A stretch of DNA of 64,000 nt, taken from Tetragonia tetragonoides. Taxonomy: Eukaryota; Streptophyta; Magnoliopsida; Caryophyllales; Aizoaceae. The position numbers and the translations under genes were made by a program. The stretch spans positions 26,382,501 through 26,446,500 of the forward strand of contig CM076140.1 in assembly GCA_038025085.1 (NCBI GenBank), read 5' to 3'. Of the stretch, positions 49,089-58,542 are shown piece after piece (the first letter of the stretch is position 1; the number at the start of each line of letters is the position of its first letter). The notes beneath the pieces are model-generated. The model saw only the letters and a program-made list of their open reading frames with translations. It did no database searches and was not told the origin of the DNA.

Positions 49089-49686
49089 AATCTAAACGTG
49101 ATGATTCAAATCTCTGTGCAAAGCTACGATCGAGATCTATAACATTGATGCTTTGCGTTTTCTCTAAATCAAAGCGCAACATGGTCAAAAACGAGTTGCA
49201 AGTTACGGAACATTTTCCTTGCGCGCCAAGGCAACGACTTTAGTAGAGTTATTGTGTCCTAGTTTATTTTAACTTGCTTTTAGCGTGATTTATTGCTTAG
49301 GAAAGTAATAATCTGGTTATTATTAGAATTATGAGTCCATTAGGTATTAGAAAAGTTGTTAATTAGTTCGTTTTACAATTGTAATCAGTTTCATAGTTAG
49401 TTTCCTACTTGGATTAGGATTCCTAGTATCTTTAGATTTCTTTGTCTATAAATAGGGGAGAGCTTTGCATCTATAACCTCAGACTTTGATGATTAATGAT
49501 TAATACGTGAGTATTTACTCCTCAAATTGAGTGATTCAGTTTGAAACCCTTGTGTGTGATGCGCAAGTATTGTTCTTGAGTGATTCTTGAACGAAAACCC
49601 CCAACCCCTTGAGTGATTCGAGAGGTATATCCCTTTTATTGTCTTGTTTATCAAAAATACAGAAAATCCCTAAATAAATCACATCA
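48839..49686 (+). repeat. Element B LTR 3 (shared inner LTR)
   Basis: 848 bp, 3' LTR of unit 2 and 5' LTR of unit 3. Intact ends and TATAAATA at 49447-49454. Private changes include TATGCCTTAATG and TTCTCTAAATCAAAG. Confidence 0.94.
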
Positions 49687-49988
49687 ACTTGGTATCAGAG
49701 CAAGCTTTTGGAGTTTTCTAAAACTTCAAACGATCCAGATTGACAGAAGATTATTAAAGTTGTTCGTGTTCGTGCTGCTGTTCATCAGAATTTTGGAGCC
49801 CGTTTTCGACAAAGCAATAGTGCTTTTCGCAGGTAACTGACATTCTGAGCAAGACTAGTTAAGATTTGCTTACTAGCCCTGTGTTATTTTTGCGAAATTC
49901 AATTGTTTACTCCTGTTTTTGAGCCGTTTTGTGTTTTTACGAGTGGAAAATATTATTTCGAAATTGATCTTATGAAGCAATAAACAAT

Positions 49989-51287
49989 ATGAAGTCACCA
50001 TGGGAATCTAAGTTTATTGAGTCCAGCTTAGATGTATTTAGTGGGTTGTATTGTTCAAAGGACTTTTGTCGATGGCTTAAGAAGGTTGACGAGTTATTTT
50101 TATGTTATGAGTTTACTGACTATGAGCAAGTGAAGATTGTGATTTCTCGCCTAAGAGGACCTGCTCTAGATTGGTGGGAGTCTTTGAAATCTCGCAGAAA
50201 ACTCATGAGGAAAGAGAAAATCCGTACCTTGAGCAAATTGAAGAGATCTCTCAAGAGAAGATTTTCATATCCAAACAACGATCAAAAATGTTCATGTGCA
50301 TCTTGTTATGATGAAAGTATTCAACTTTTTTGGTATGAGATGGAGAAGAAACGGATTGAACAAGATTTGAGAGAAAACGAACGAGATAAGAACCACTGTT
50401 CCAATTGCTTTGGTTTCGGTCACTTCATAGATGAATGTGCTACAAAATTTCAGGTTACTTTAGAATACATTCATGAGGTACATAAGGCTGAACTATCTTT
50501 GAAATCTAGTGAAGAAGTTAAAGAACCAAAGAAAGAGATCATTGAGGAGTTCTTGAAGAAATCTGATTTTTATGGTTCGTTTAAAGATATTGTTCCTATT
50601 GAAGACTCACAAGAAAAGGCCAAGAACATGGATTCCTTGATTGATGTTCAAGTTTATAATTCAAAACAACAAACCGTGGTTCATGAGTTTGTTGAGGAAG
50701 AATTCATTGAACCAGATAATATTGGTGATTTTCTTGATGATCTTGGTTATAATGATGACCTTTTGAAAGAAGAATTTTCTTTTGACCCAAGTCAACCACC
50801 TATATTTGATGAGGTAAGTCAAGAAGATGAGGTTGACATCATAACTAACCTTGTGGTCGTGGATTCATTGAAGACATCTCAAAAGGATTCAATCTTTTTC
50901 AAATATGAAGACTTTGTTCATACTGACTTCTCCAAGAATTATTCGATTTATTTCCTGGAAGATCATGGAGACAAAACTCAAGAAAAGATTGTTACCGATC
51001 AAGAATTGGGGATAATTCTTTTTGAAGAAAGGGAGATTGATGCGGGAGCAAGTGAGCAATTTAAAGAAAAGAACCAAGAAACGAGCAAAGGAACAAATAC
51101 TCTTGAATACATCGTGTTGCTTTTATGGTTATGCATTAATGTGGCTCCTACAAGCATGATTACATGGAGTTTCCATGAAAGGTCGGGATTAAAGCTCTTG
51201 CTAAATGATCACGTTCATTATGGTGAAACTCGTAATCTTCGCAGTTCTGACAGTTGTTCGTATTTTAGCCATAACTCTCTCATATGA
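49989..51287 (+). CDS. gag: Element B Gag-like protein, unit 3
   Basis: 432 codons, 2199 bp after unit 2, with the same capsid-like, zinc-knuckle and acidic regions. Very close to unit 2; private residues include YEMEKKRIEQ and QELGIILFEE. The tail after EEREIDAGA is coded by LTR 4, which is the true 3' LTR of the insertion. Confidence 0.85.
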   Translation: MKSPWESKFIESSLDVFSGLYCSKDFCRWLKKVDELFLCYEFTDYEQVKIVISRLRGPALDWWESLKSRRKLMRKEKIRTLSKLKRSLKRRFSYPNNDQKCSCASCYDESIQLFWYEMEKKRIEQDLRENERDKNHCSNCFGFGHFIDECATKFQVTLEYIHEVHKAELSLKSSEEVKEPKKEIIEEFLKKSDFYGSFKDIVPIEDSQEKAKNMDSLIDVQVYNSKQQTVVHEFVEEEFIEPDNIGDFLDDLGYNDDLLKEEFSFDPSQPPIFDEVSQEDEVDIITNLVVVDSLKTSQKDSIFFKYEDFVHTDFSKNYSIYFLEDHGDKTQEKIVTDQELGIILFEEREIDAGASEQFKEKNQETSKGTNTLEYIVLLLWLCINVAPTSMITWSFHERSGLKLLLNDHVHYGETRNLRSSDSCSYFSHNSLI

Positions 51288-51885
51288 AATCTAAACGTGA
51301 TGATTCAAATCTCTGTGCAAAGCTACGATCGAGATCTATAACATTGATGCTTTTCGTTTTCTCTAATTCAAAGCGCAACATGGTCAAAAACGAGTTGCAA
51401 GTTACGGAACATTTTCCTTGCGCGCCAAGGCAACGACTTTAGTAGAGTTATTGTGTCCTAGTTTATTTTAACTTGCTTTTAGCGTGATTTATTGCTTAGG
51501 AAAGTAATAATCTGGTTATTATTAGCATTATGAGTCTATTAGGTATTAGGAAAGTTGTTAATTAGTTCGTTTTACAATTGTAATCAGTTTCATAGTTAGT
51601 TTCCTACTTGGATTAGGATTCCTAGTATCTTTAGATTTCTTTGTCCATAAATAGGGGAGAGCTTTGCATCTATAACCTCAGACTTTGATGATTAATGATT
51701 AATACGTGAGTATTTACTCCTCAAATTGAGTGATTCAGTTTGAAACCCTTGTGTGTGATGCGCAAGTATTGTTCTTGAGTGATTCTTGAACGAAAACCCC
51801 CAACCCCTTGAGTGATTCGAGAGGTATATCCCTTTTATTGTGTTGTTTATCAAAAATACAGAAAATCCCTAAATAAATCACTTCA
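51038..51885 (+). repeat. Element B LTR 4 (3' outer), with altered end
   Basis: 848 bp. The terminal CACATCA of the other three is CACTTCA here, and the TATA box is CATAAATA (51646-51653). Followed by the GTTGT duplication and then satellite in phase. The changes probably arose after insertion. Confidence 0.94.
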
Positions 51886-54528
51886 GTTGTATATTAAGAG
51901 AAAGCATCCAAATACTTTGTTTGATTCATTTGAGTGTGAAACTACACCTTGGATGTTTACAAGTACAAATAAGCTTCAACTCAAGCTTTTGATTCCACCT
52001 ACGCGTTATAAAAGCTCATACGAGTACGGTGAAAGAGATTTGAGTTTTTTTGTGTTGTATATTAAGAGAAAGAATCCAAATACATTGTTTGGATTCATTT
52101 TAGTGTGAAACTACATCTAGGATGTTTACAAGTAAAAATTAGCTTCAACTCAAGCTTTTGAATCCACTTACGCGTTATAAAAGCTCAGACGAGTAGGGTG
52201 AAAGAGATTTGAGTTTTTTTGTGTTGTATATTAAGAGAGAGAATCCAAATACATTGTTTGGATTCATTTTAGTGTGAAACTACATCTAGGATGTTTACAA
52301 GTACAAAAAAGCTTCAACTCAAGCTTTTGAATGCATTTACGCGTTTTAAAAACTCGTACGAGTAGGGTGAAAGAGATTTGAGTTCTTTTGTGTTGTATAT
52401 TAAGAGAAAGCATCCAATTACTTTGGTTGGATTCATTTGAGTGTGAAACTACACCTAGGATGTTTACAAGTACAAACAAGCTTCAACTCAAGCTTTTGAA
52501 CGCATTTACGCGTTTTAAAAGCTCATACGAGTAGGGTGAAAGAGATTTGAGTTCTTTTGTGTTGTATATTAAGAGAAAGCATCCAAATACTTTGTTTGGA
52601 TTCATTTGAGTGTGAAAGTACACCTAGGATGTTTACAAGTACAAAAAAGCTTCAACTCAAACTTTTGAATGCATTTAAGCGTTTTAAGCTCACACGAGTA
52701 GCCTGAAAGAGAATTGAGTTCTTTTGCGTTGTATATTAAGAGAAAGCATCCAAATACTTTGTTTGGATTCATTTGAGTGTGAAACTACACCTAGGATATT
52801 TACAAGTACAAACAAGCTTCAACTCAAGCTTTTGAAAGCATTTGCGCGTTTTAAAAGCTCATACGAGTAGGGTGATAGAGATTAAGTTCTTTTGTGTTGT
52901 ATATTAAGAGAAAGCACCCAAATGTTCTGTTTGCATTCATTTGAGTATGAAACTACAGCAAGAATGTTTTAAAGTGCAAACAAGCTTCAACTCAAGCTTT
53001 TGAATTTTTCGCGTTTTAAAAGCTCATACGAGTAGTGTAAAAGAGATTTGAGTTCTTTTGTGTTGTATATTAAGAGAAAGCATCCAAATACTTTGTTTGA
53101 TTCATTTGAGTGTGAAACCACACCTATGATGTTTACAAGTACAAATAAGCTTCAACTCAAGCTTTTGAATGCATTTACGCGTTTTAACAGCTCTTACGAC
53201 TATGGTGATAGAGACTGAGTTCTTTTGTGTTGTATATTAAGAGAAAGAATCCAAATATTTTGTTTGGATTCATTTGAGTGTGAAACTACACCTTGGATGT
53301 TTACAAGTACAAACAAGCTTCAACTCAACCTTTTGAATGCATTTACGCGTTTTAAAAGCTCATACGAGTAGGGTGATAGAGATTGAGTTCTTTTGTGTTT
53401 TATATTAAGAGAAAGCACCCAATTGTTTTGTTTGCACTCTTTTGAGTATGAAACTACACCAAGAATGTTTTAAAGTGCAAAAACGCTTCAACTCAAGCTT
53501 TTGAATGCATTTACGCGTTTTAAAAGCTCATACGAGTAGGGTGAAATACTTTGGTTGAGTGTGAAACTACACCTTGGATGTTTACAAGTACAAATAAGCT
53601 TCAACTCAAGCTTTTGAATCCACCTACGCGTTATAAAAGCTCATACGAGTACGAAGAAAAAGAGATTTGAGTTTTGTTGTGTTGTATATTAAGAGAAAGA
53701 ATCCAAATACATTGTTTGGATTCGTTTTAGTGTGAAACTACATCTAGGATGTTTACAAGTAAAAACTAGCTTCAACTCAAGCTTTTGAATCCACTTACGC
53801 GTTATAAAAGCTCAGACAAGTAGGGTGAAAGAGATTTGAGTTTTTTTGTGTTGTATATAAAGAGAGAGAATCCAAATACATTGTTTGGATTCATTTTAGT
53901 GTGAAACTACATCTAGGATGTTTACAAGTACAAAAAAGCTTCAACTCAAGCTTTTGAATGCATTTACGCGTTTTAAAAGCTCGTACGAGTAGGGTGAAAG
54001 AGATTTGAGTTCTTTTGTGTTGCATATTAAGAGAAAGCATCCAAATACTTTGTTTGGATTAATTTGAGGGTGAAACTACACCTAGGATGTTTACAAGTAA
54101 AAACAAGCTTCAACTCAAGCTTTTGAATGCTTTTACGCGTTTTAAAAGCTCATACGAGTAGGGTGAAAGAGATATGAGTTCTTTTGTGTTGTATATTAAG
54201 AGAAAGCATCCAACTACTTTGTTTGGATTCATTTGAGTGTGAAACTACACCTAGGATATTTACAAGTACAAACAAGCTTCAACTCAAGGTTTTGAATGCA
54301 TTTACGGGTTTTAAAAGCTCATACGAGTAAGGTGAAAGAGATTTGAGTTCTTTTGTGTTGTATATTAAGAGAAAGCATCCAAATACGTTGTTTGGATTCA
54401 TTTGAGTATGAAACTACACCTAGGATGTTTACAAGTACAAAAAAGCTTCAACTCAAACTTTTGAATGCATTTAAGCATTTTATGCTCATACGAGTAGCCT
54501 GAAAGAGATTTGAGTTCTTTTGTGTTGT
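51886..54528 (+). repeat. Satellite array 4
   Basis: About 16 monomers between elements B and C, same orientation. One 113-bp truncated monomer at 53515-53627. The first monomer continues exactly where 44440 left off. No genes. Confidence 0.97.
53515..53627 (+). repeat. Truncated 113-bp monomer (3 of 4)
   Basis: Same deletion pair as at 40963-41075, here reading TACTTTGGTTGAGTGTGAA, a G-to-T-type variant shared with the copy at 60848. Confidence 0.9.
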
Positions 54529-55390
54529 TGATGTGATTTATTTAGGGATTTTCTGTATTTTTGTTAAACAAAACAATAAAAGGGATATACCTCTCGAATC
54601 ACTCAAGGGGTTGGGGTTTTCGTTCAAGAATCACTCAAGAACAAGACTTGCGCATCACACACAAGGGTTTCAACCTGAATCACTCAGTTTGAGGGGTAAA
54701 TACTCACGTATTCAATAATTAATCATCAAAGCACGAGTTTACAATAGCAAAGATCTCCCCTATTTATAGACAAAGAAATTTAAAGCTATTCGGAATCCTA
54801 ATCCTAGTCCGAATAGGAAACTAACTACGAAACTGACTACAATTGTAAAACGGACTAACTAACAGCTTTCCTAACACCTAATGGACTTCTAATACTAATA
54901 ACAATCAGATTATTACTCTCCTAAACATATTCTAACTAATTAAGGGAATACTAAACGAAATCGAACTAAACAACTGATTACCTAGCGCCCAAGGCACAAA
55001 CCCGTGGGAACAGCTTTCCACTGTAAATTAAATCGCCTTTTAAACCCTGTTACGTTTCGAATATGGGAAAACTCAAAATATAGGAGTTTTAGATCTCTTT
55101 TCCAGCTTTCTACAGAACTTTGAATCACCACGATCCCATGTCGTATGAGTGAGTTATGATCAAAATACGAACCAGTGTAGAAGCTGTCAAAATTACGGGA
55201 ATCCTTATAACGAATGAGATCATATAATAAGAGCTTTAATCCCGATCTTGTGTGTAAACTCCATGTAATTATCTTTGTAGGAGTCAATTTAATGCATAAC
55301 CACCAAAGAAACTCGATGTAAACAAGAATAGATGTTCTCTTGCTAGTTTCTTGGTTGTTCTGTTTACCTTGCACACTTGCTCCCGCATCA
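54529..55390 (-). repeat. Chimeric LTR of element C locus (862 bp)
   Basis: The plus-strand left ~170 bp (TGATGTGATTTATTTAGGG through CACACAAGGGTTTCAA) matches the element A LTR end. From CCTGAATCACTCAG onward it matches the element C LTRs. TATAAATA box on the minus strand at 54761-54768. Ends CTCCCGCATCA. Confidence 0.9.
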
Positions 55391-55395
55391 ATAGT
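55391..55395. other. 5-bp spacer ATAGT between two LTRs
   Basis: Lies between CCCGCATCA of the chimeric LTR and TGATGTGAAA of the next LTR. Five bases is the integration duplication length of these elements, but no second ATAGT borders the far LTR (GTTGT there). It is likely one surviving half of a target duplication. Confidence 0.55.
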
Positions 55396-56223
55396 TGATG
55401 TGAAATAAGTAACAAAACGGAAATTAACCTTTGATAGTATCACACAAAGGGATCTTGTTCAAGAATCACTCAAGAACAACTCACGAATCACTCGTAAGGG
55501 TTTCAACCTGAATCACTCAGTTTGAGGGGTAAATACTCACGTATTCAATAATTAATCATCAAAGCACGAGTTTACAATAGCAAAGATCTCTCCTATTTAT
55601 AGACAAAGAAATTTAAAGCTATTCGGAATCCTAATCCTAGTCCGAATAGGAAACTAACTACGAAACTGACTACAATTGTAAAACGGACTAACTAACAGCT
55701 TTCCTAACACCTAATGGACTTCTAATACTAATAACAATCAGATTATTACTCTCCTAAACATATTCTAACTAATTAAGGGAATACTAAACGAAATCGAACT
55801 AAACAACTGATTACCTAGCGCCCAAGGCACAAACCCGTGGGAACAGCTTTCCACTGTAAATTAAATCGCCTTTTAAACCCTGTTATGTTTCGAATATGGG
55901 AAAACTCAAAATATAGGAGTTTTAGATCTCTTTTCCAGCTTTCTACAGAACTTTGAATCACCACGATCCCATGTCGTATGAGTGAGTTATGATCAAAATA
56001 CAAACCAGTGTAGAAGCTGTCAAAATTACGGGAATCCTTATAACGAATGAGATCATATAATAAGAGCTTTAATCCCGATCTTGTGTGTAAACTCCATGTA
56101 ATTATCTTTGTAGGAGTCAATTTAATGCATAACCACCAAAGAAACTCGATGTAAAAAAGAATAGATGTTCTCTTGCTAGTTTCTTGGTTGTTCTGTTTAC
56201 TTTGCACACTTGCTCCCGCATCA
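55396..56223 (-). repeat. Element C 3' LTR (828 bp)
   Basis: TGATGTGAAATAAGTAAC at left, CTCCCGCATCA at right. The gag frame runs in from the right and stops at 55815. Minus-strand TATAAATA at 55594-55601. It differs from the 5' LTR at sites such as TCTCTCCTA/TCTCCCCTA and AAATACAAACC/AAATACGAACC. Confidence 0.93.
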
Positions 56224-57551
56224 ATCTCCCTTTCTTCAAAAAGAATTGTCCTCAATTCTTCGTATGTAGTAATCTTCTCCTGAACCTGTATATTCATTAA
56301 ATTTTCTTTACAAATATCCAATGAACCCACAAGGTTAAGAGCCTCGTTGTTGTCTTCTTGATGGACATCTCTTTCTTGTTCTTGATCAAAGCTAGATTCA
56401 AGAAGTCCCAATTCCATCTCGGATTTCTCTTGCATGTCATCAATATAATCAAGATCTTCAAGGAAATCACCAATATTTTCTGGTTCAATGAATATTTCTT
56501 CGATAAACTCATCAACCACAGTTGGTAGGCTTGAATTATTAACTTGAACAACAATAAGGGGGTCAATGTTATTGGTCTTTTCTTGTGAATCTTCCATAGG
56601 AACAATATCTTTAAAGTAATCATCAAGATCTGGTTTTCCTTTGAATGTATCCACAACAAAGAGCCTATCTTCATTGATGGGTTGATCATTTATTATGCAC
56701 CCATTCATGTACTCCAACTTATGATTTCGACGTTGACGCGCTTGTTGGTATGCTTGTTGTGCTCGTAGGTGCTCTAGTTGTTGCTCCTTCTCTTGCCTCT
56801 CAATCTTGAGAGCTATCTTGCATACATACTCAAAGGATATGAAAGGAACAAGCTCCACCTTGTGCCTTAGAGTTGAGTTTAGTCCTTTGATGAATCTTGC
56901 AATCTTTAACTCCTCCTTCTCCACGAGATCACACATCATGTGCGCGTTTTCAAACTTTTGGAGGTAGTCTTGTACACTTGAGGTTTCTTGGCTTAAGGAC
57001 GTAAGTTTCAAAAATTGTTCTTGCTCAAATTCTTTAGGCAAAAATCGGTTCTTTAAATATTTCTTGAGTTTGTCCCAAGTCTCAATCTTTCCTTTCCCGT
57101 TCTTCTTGCGTCGAGCCTTTAGTTTTTCATACCAAAAAGAAGCATGCTTGGTGAGTTTATGCGTGGCTAACTTGCATCTTCGCCGCTCATCATACTCCTT
57201 GTATTCAAAGACTCTCTCCATAGTTCTAAGCCAATCAAGAAAGGCCTCTGGGTCGTAGGAACCGTCATATTCAGGGAGTTCGACCTTCAAGTTCCTGTCA
57301 TCATCATAGGGATGTCGTGGTTTAGGAGCGTCATTGGTTCTAGTCCCACTTGTGTCTTCAAACTCCTCATCGAAGTCGGGGTCACGGTTGTGGTTTCTCC
57401 AATGAATTCTGCGCATCCTTGTCTCCATGTTCTCCCTATCTTCTTGGTTTCTTCTTTCCATAGCAGCCATCCGCTCTTCTTGAGATTTGAAAGACGTCCT
57501 AAGATCCTCCATGGCTGTTAACAACTTTGCTAGTTCGCTGGGCTCACCCAT
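55815..57551 (-). CDS. gag: Element C Gag-like protein
   Basis: The open frame extends to 57734, but the first in-frame ATG is at 57551 (MGEPSELAKLL), giving 578 codons; upstream codons lie in the LTR and primer-binding site. Residues ~8-50 look coiled-coil and charged. Residues ~92-255 form a full retrotransposon Gag domain (LPEYDGSYDPEAFLDWL, ASFWYEKLKARR, QEQFLKLTSLSQE), clearly like the element D capsid and longer than in A/B. No CCHC knuckle is visible. From about residue 310 an acidic tail (DIVPMEDSQEK, EPENIGDFLEDLDY) matches A/B. The last ~135 residues, after EEREIDAGA, are LTR-coded. It thus combines a D-like head with an A/B-like tail. Missing knuckle implies RNA binding by basic residues (RQRRNHK) or a partner; this is inference. 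Confidence 0.82.
   Translation of the reverse strand: MGEPSELAKLLTAMEDLRTSFKSQEERMAAMERRNQEDRENMETRMRRIHWRNHNRDPDFDEEFEDTSGTRTNDAPKPRHPYDDDRNLKVELPEYDGSYDPEAFLDWLRTMERVFEYKEYDERRRCKLATHKLTKHASFWYEKLKARRKKNGKGKIETWDKLKKYLKNRFLPKEFEQEQFLKLTSLSQETSSVQDYLQKFENAHMMCDLVEKEELKIARFIKGLNSTLRHKVELVPFISFEYVCKIALKIERQEKEQQLEHLRAQQAYQQARQRRNHKLEYMNGCIINDQPINEDRLFVVDTFKGKPDLDDYFKDIVPMEDSQEKTNNIDPLIVVQVNNSSLPTVVDEFIEEIFIEPENIGDFLEDLDYIDDMQEKSEMELGLLESSFDQEQERDVHQEDNNEALNLVGSLDICKENLMNIQVQEKITTYEELRTILFEEREIDAGASVQSKQNNQETSKRTSILFYIEFLWWLCIKLTPTKIITWSLHTRSGLKLLLYDLIRYKDSRNFDSFYTGLYFDHNSLIRHGIVVIQSSVESWKRDLKLLYFEFSHIRNITGFKRRFNLQWKAVPTGLCLGR
56224..56237 (-). other. Element C polypurine tract
   Basis: Minus strand GAAGAAAGGGAGAT directly before the 3' LTR, identical to the tracts of A and B, and inside the gag frame. 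Confidence 0.85.
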
Positions 57552-57699
57552 AGCTTCGGTTGTTGGTTTCTTGGGGGTTTCTTGGCTGTCTTCGTGAACA
57601 AAGGGCGGATCTTGCAAGAATCTTTCTCTAAAGCTCGCTATGGTATCGTGTTTATGCTCAGGACCGTGTTGTTTAAACTTAAGAAAGCTCAAACCTTTA

Positions 57700-57711
57700 G
57701 CTCTGATACCA
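57700..57711 (-). other. Element C primer-binding site
   Basis: Minus strand TGGTATCAGAGC, three bases inside the 5' LTR, as in A and B. Confidence 0.93.
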
Positions 57712-57714
57712 AGT

Positions 57715-58542
57715 TGATGTGAAATAAGTAACAAAACGGAAATTAACCTTTGATAGTATCACACAAAGGGATCTTGTTCAAGAATCACTCAAGAACAACT
57801 CACGAATCACTCGTAAGGGTTTCAACCTGAATCACTCAGTTTGAGGGGTAAATACTCACGTATTCAATAATTAATCATCAAAGCACGAGTTTACAATAGC
57901 AAAGATCTCCCCTATTTATAGACAAAGAAATTTAAAGCTCTTCGGAATCCTAATCCTAGTCCGAATAGGAAACTAACTACGAAACTGACTACAATTGTAA
58001 AACGGACTAACTAACAGCTTTCCTAACACCTAATGGACTTCTAATACTAATAACAATCAGATTATTACTCTCCTAAACATATTCTAACTAATTAAGGGAA
58101 TACTAAACGAAATCGAACTAAACAACTGATTACCTAGCGCCCAAGGCACAAACCCGTGGGAACAGCTTTCCACTGTAAATTAAATCGCCTTTTAAACCCT
58201 GTTACGTTTCGAATATGGAAAAACTCAAAATATAGGAGTTTTAGATCTCTTTTCCAGCTTTCTACAGAACTTTGAATCACCACGATCCCATGTCGTATGA
58301 GTGAGTTATGATCAAAATACGAACCAGTGTAGAAGCTGTCAAAATTACGGGAATCCTTATAACGAATGAGATCATATAATAAGAGCTTTAATCCCGATCT
58401 TGTGTGTAAACTCCATGTAATTATCTTTGTAGGAGTCAATTTAATGCATAACCACCAAAGAAACTCGATGTAAACAAGAATAGATGTTCTCTTGCTAGTT
58501 TCTTGGTTGTTCTGTTTACTTTGCACACTTGCTCCCGCATCA
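57715..58542 (-). repeat. Element C 5' LTR (828 bp)
   Basis: TGATGTGAAATAAG at left and CTCCCGCATCA at right, followed by GTTGT and satellite in phase. Minus-strand TATAAATA at 57913-57920 is the likely promoter. Confidence 0.93.
57913..57920 (-). promoter_or_regulatory. TATA box of element C 5' LTR
   Basis: Minus-strand TATAAATA in context TTTGTC-TATAAATA-GGGGAGAT, the same setting as in element B. Inferred promoter for gag. Confidence 0.6.

Larger units (their letters stand above)
44441..51885 (+). mobile_element. Element B: tandem trimer of a gag-only LTR retrotransposon
   Basis: LTR-gag-LTR-gag-LTR-gag-LTR array with an exact 2199-bp period, flanked once on each side by GTTGT (44436-44440 and 51886-51890). 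Four 848-bp LTRs and three 1351-bp internal regions share the layout primer-binding site, gag, polypurine tract. No extra target duplication separates the units, so this is one insertion later expanded, most simply by unequal exchange between LTRs. Like element A it lacks pol. Its gag and U5 match A closely, while the U3 part of its LTR is quite different from A. Confidence 0.95.
54529..58542 (-). mobile_element. Element C: gag-only LTR retrotransposon with an extra chimeric LTR
   Basis: 4014-bp locus flanked by GTTGT (54524-54528 and 58543-58547). On the minus strand: 5' LTR 57715-58542, primer-binding site, gag, polypurine tract, 3' LTR 55396-56223, five bases ACTAT, then a third LTR 54529-55390. 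The two 828-bp LTRs pair with each other (about five or six differences by eye). The third, 862 bp, has an A/B-type U5 and a C-type body. The outer duplication brackets all three, but the 3' LTR lacks its own GTTGT. Simplest reading: one element inserted beside the LTR of an older one, then LTR-LTR recombination removed the rest. Pol is absent. Confidence 0.9.

Noticed and set aside
44441..51885. Element B read as three separate insertions.
   Set aside because: No inner target duplications, each inner LTR shared by two units, and exact 2199-bp spacing.
54529..58542. Element C read as two independent insertions, one a solo LTR.
   Set aside because: A solo LTR would carry matching 5-bp repeats on both its sides; it has GTTGT on one and ATAGT on the other, so recombination between copies is a better fit.
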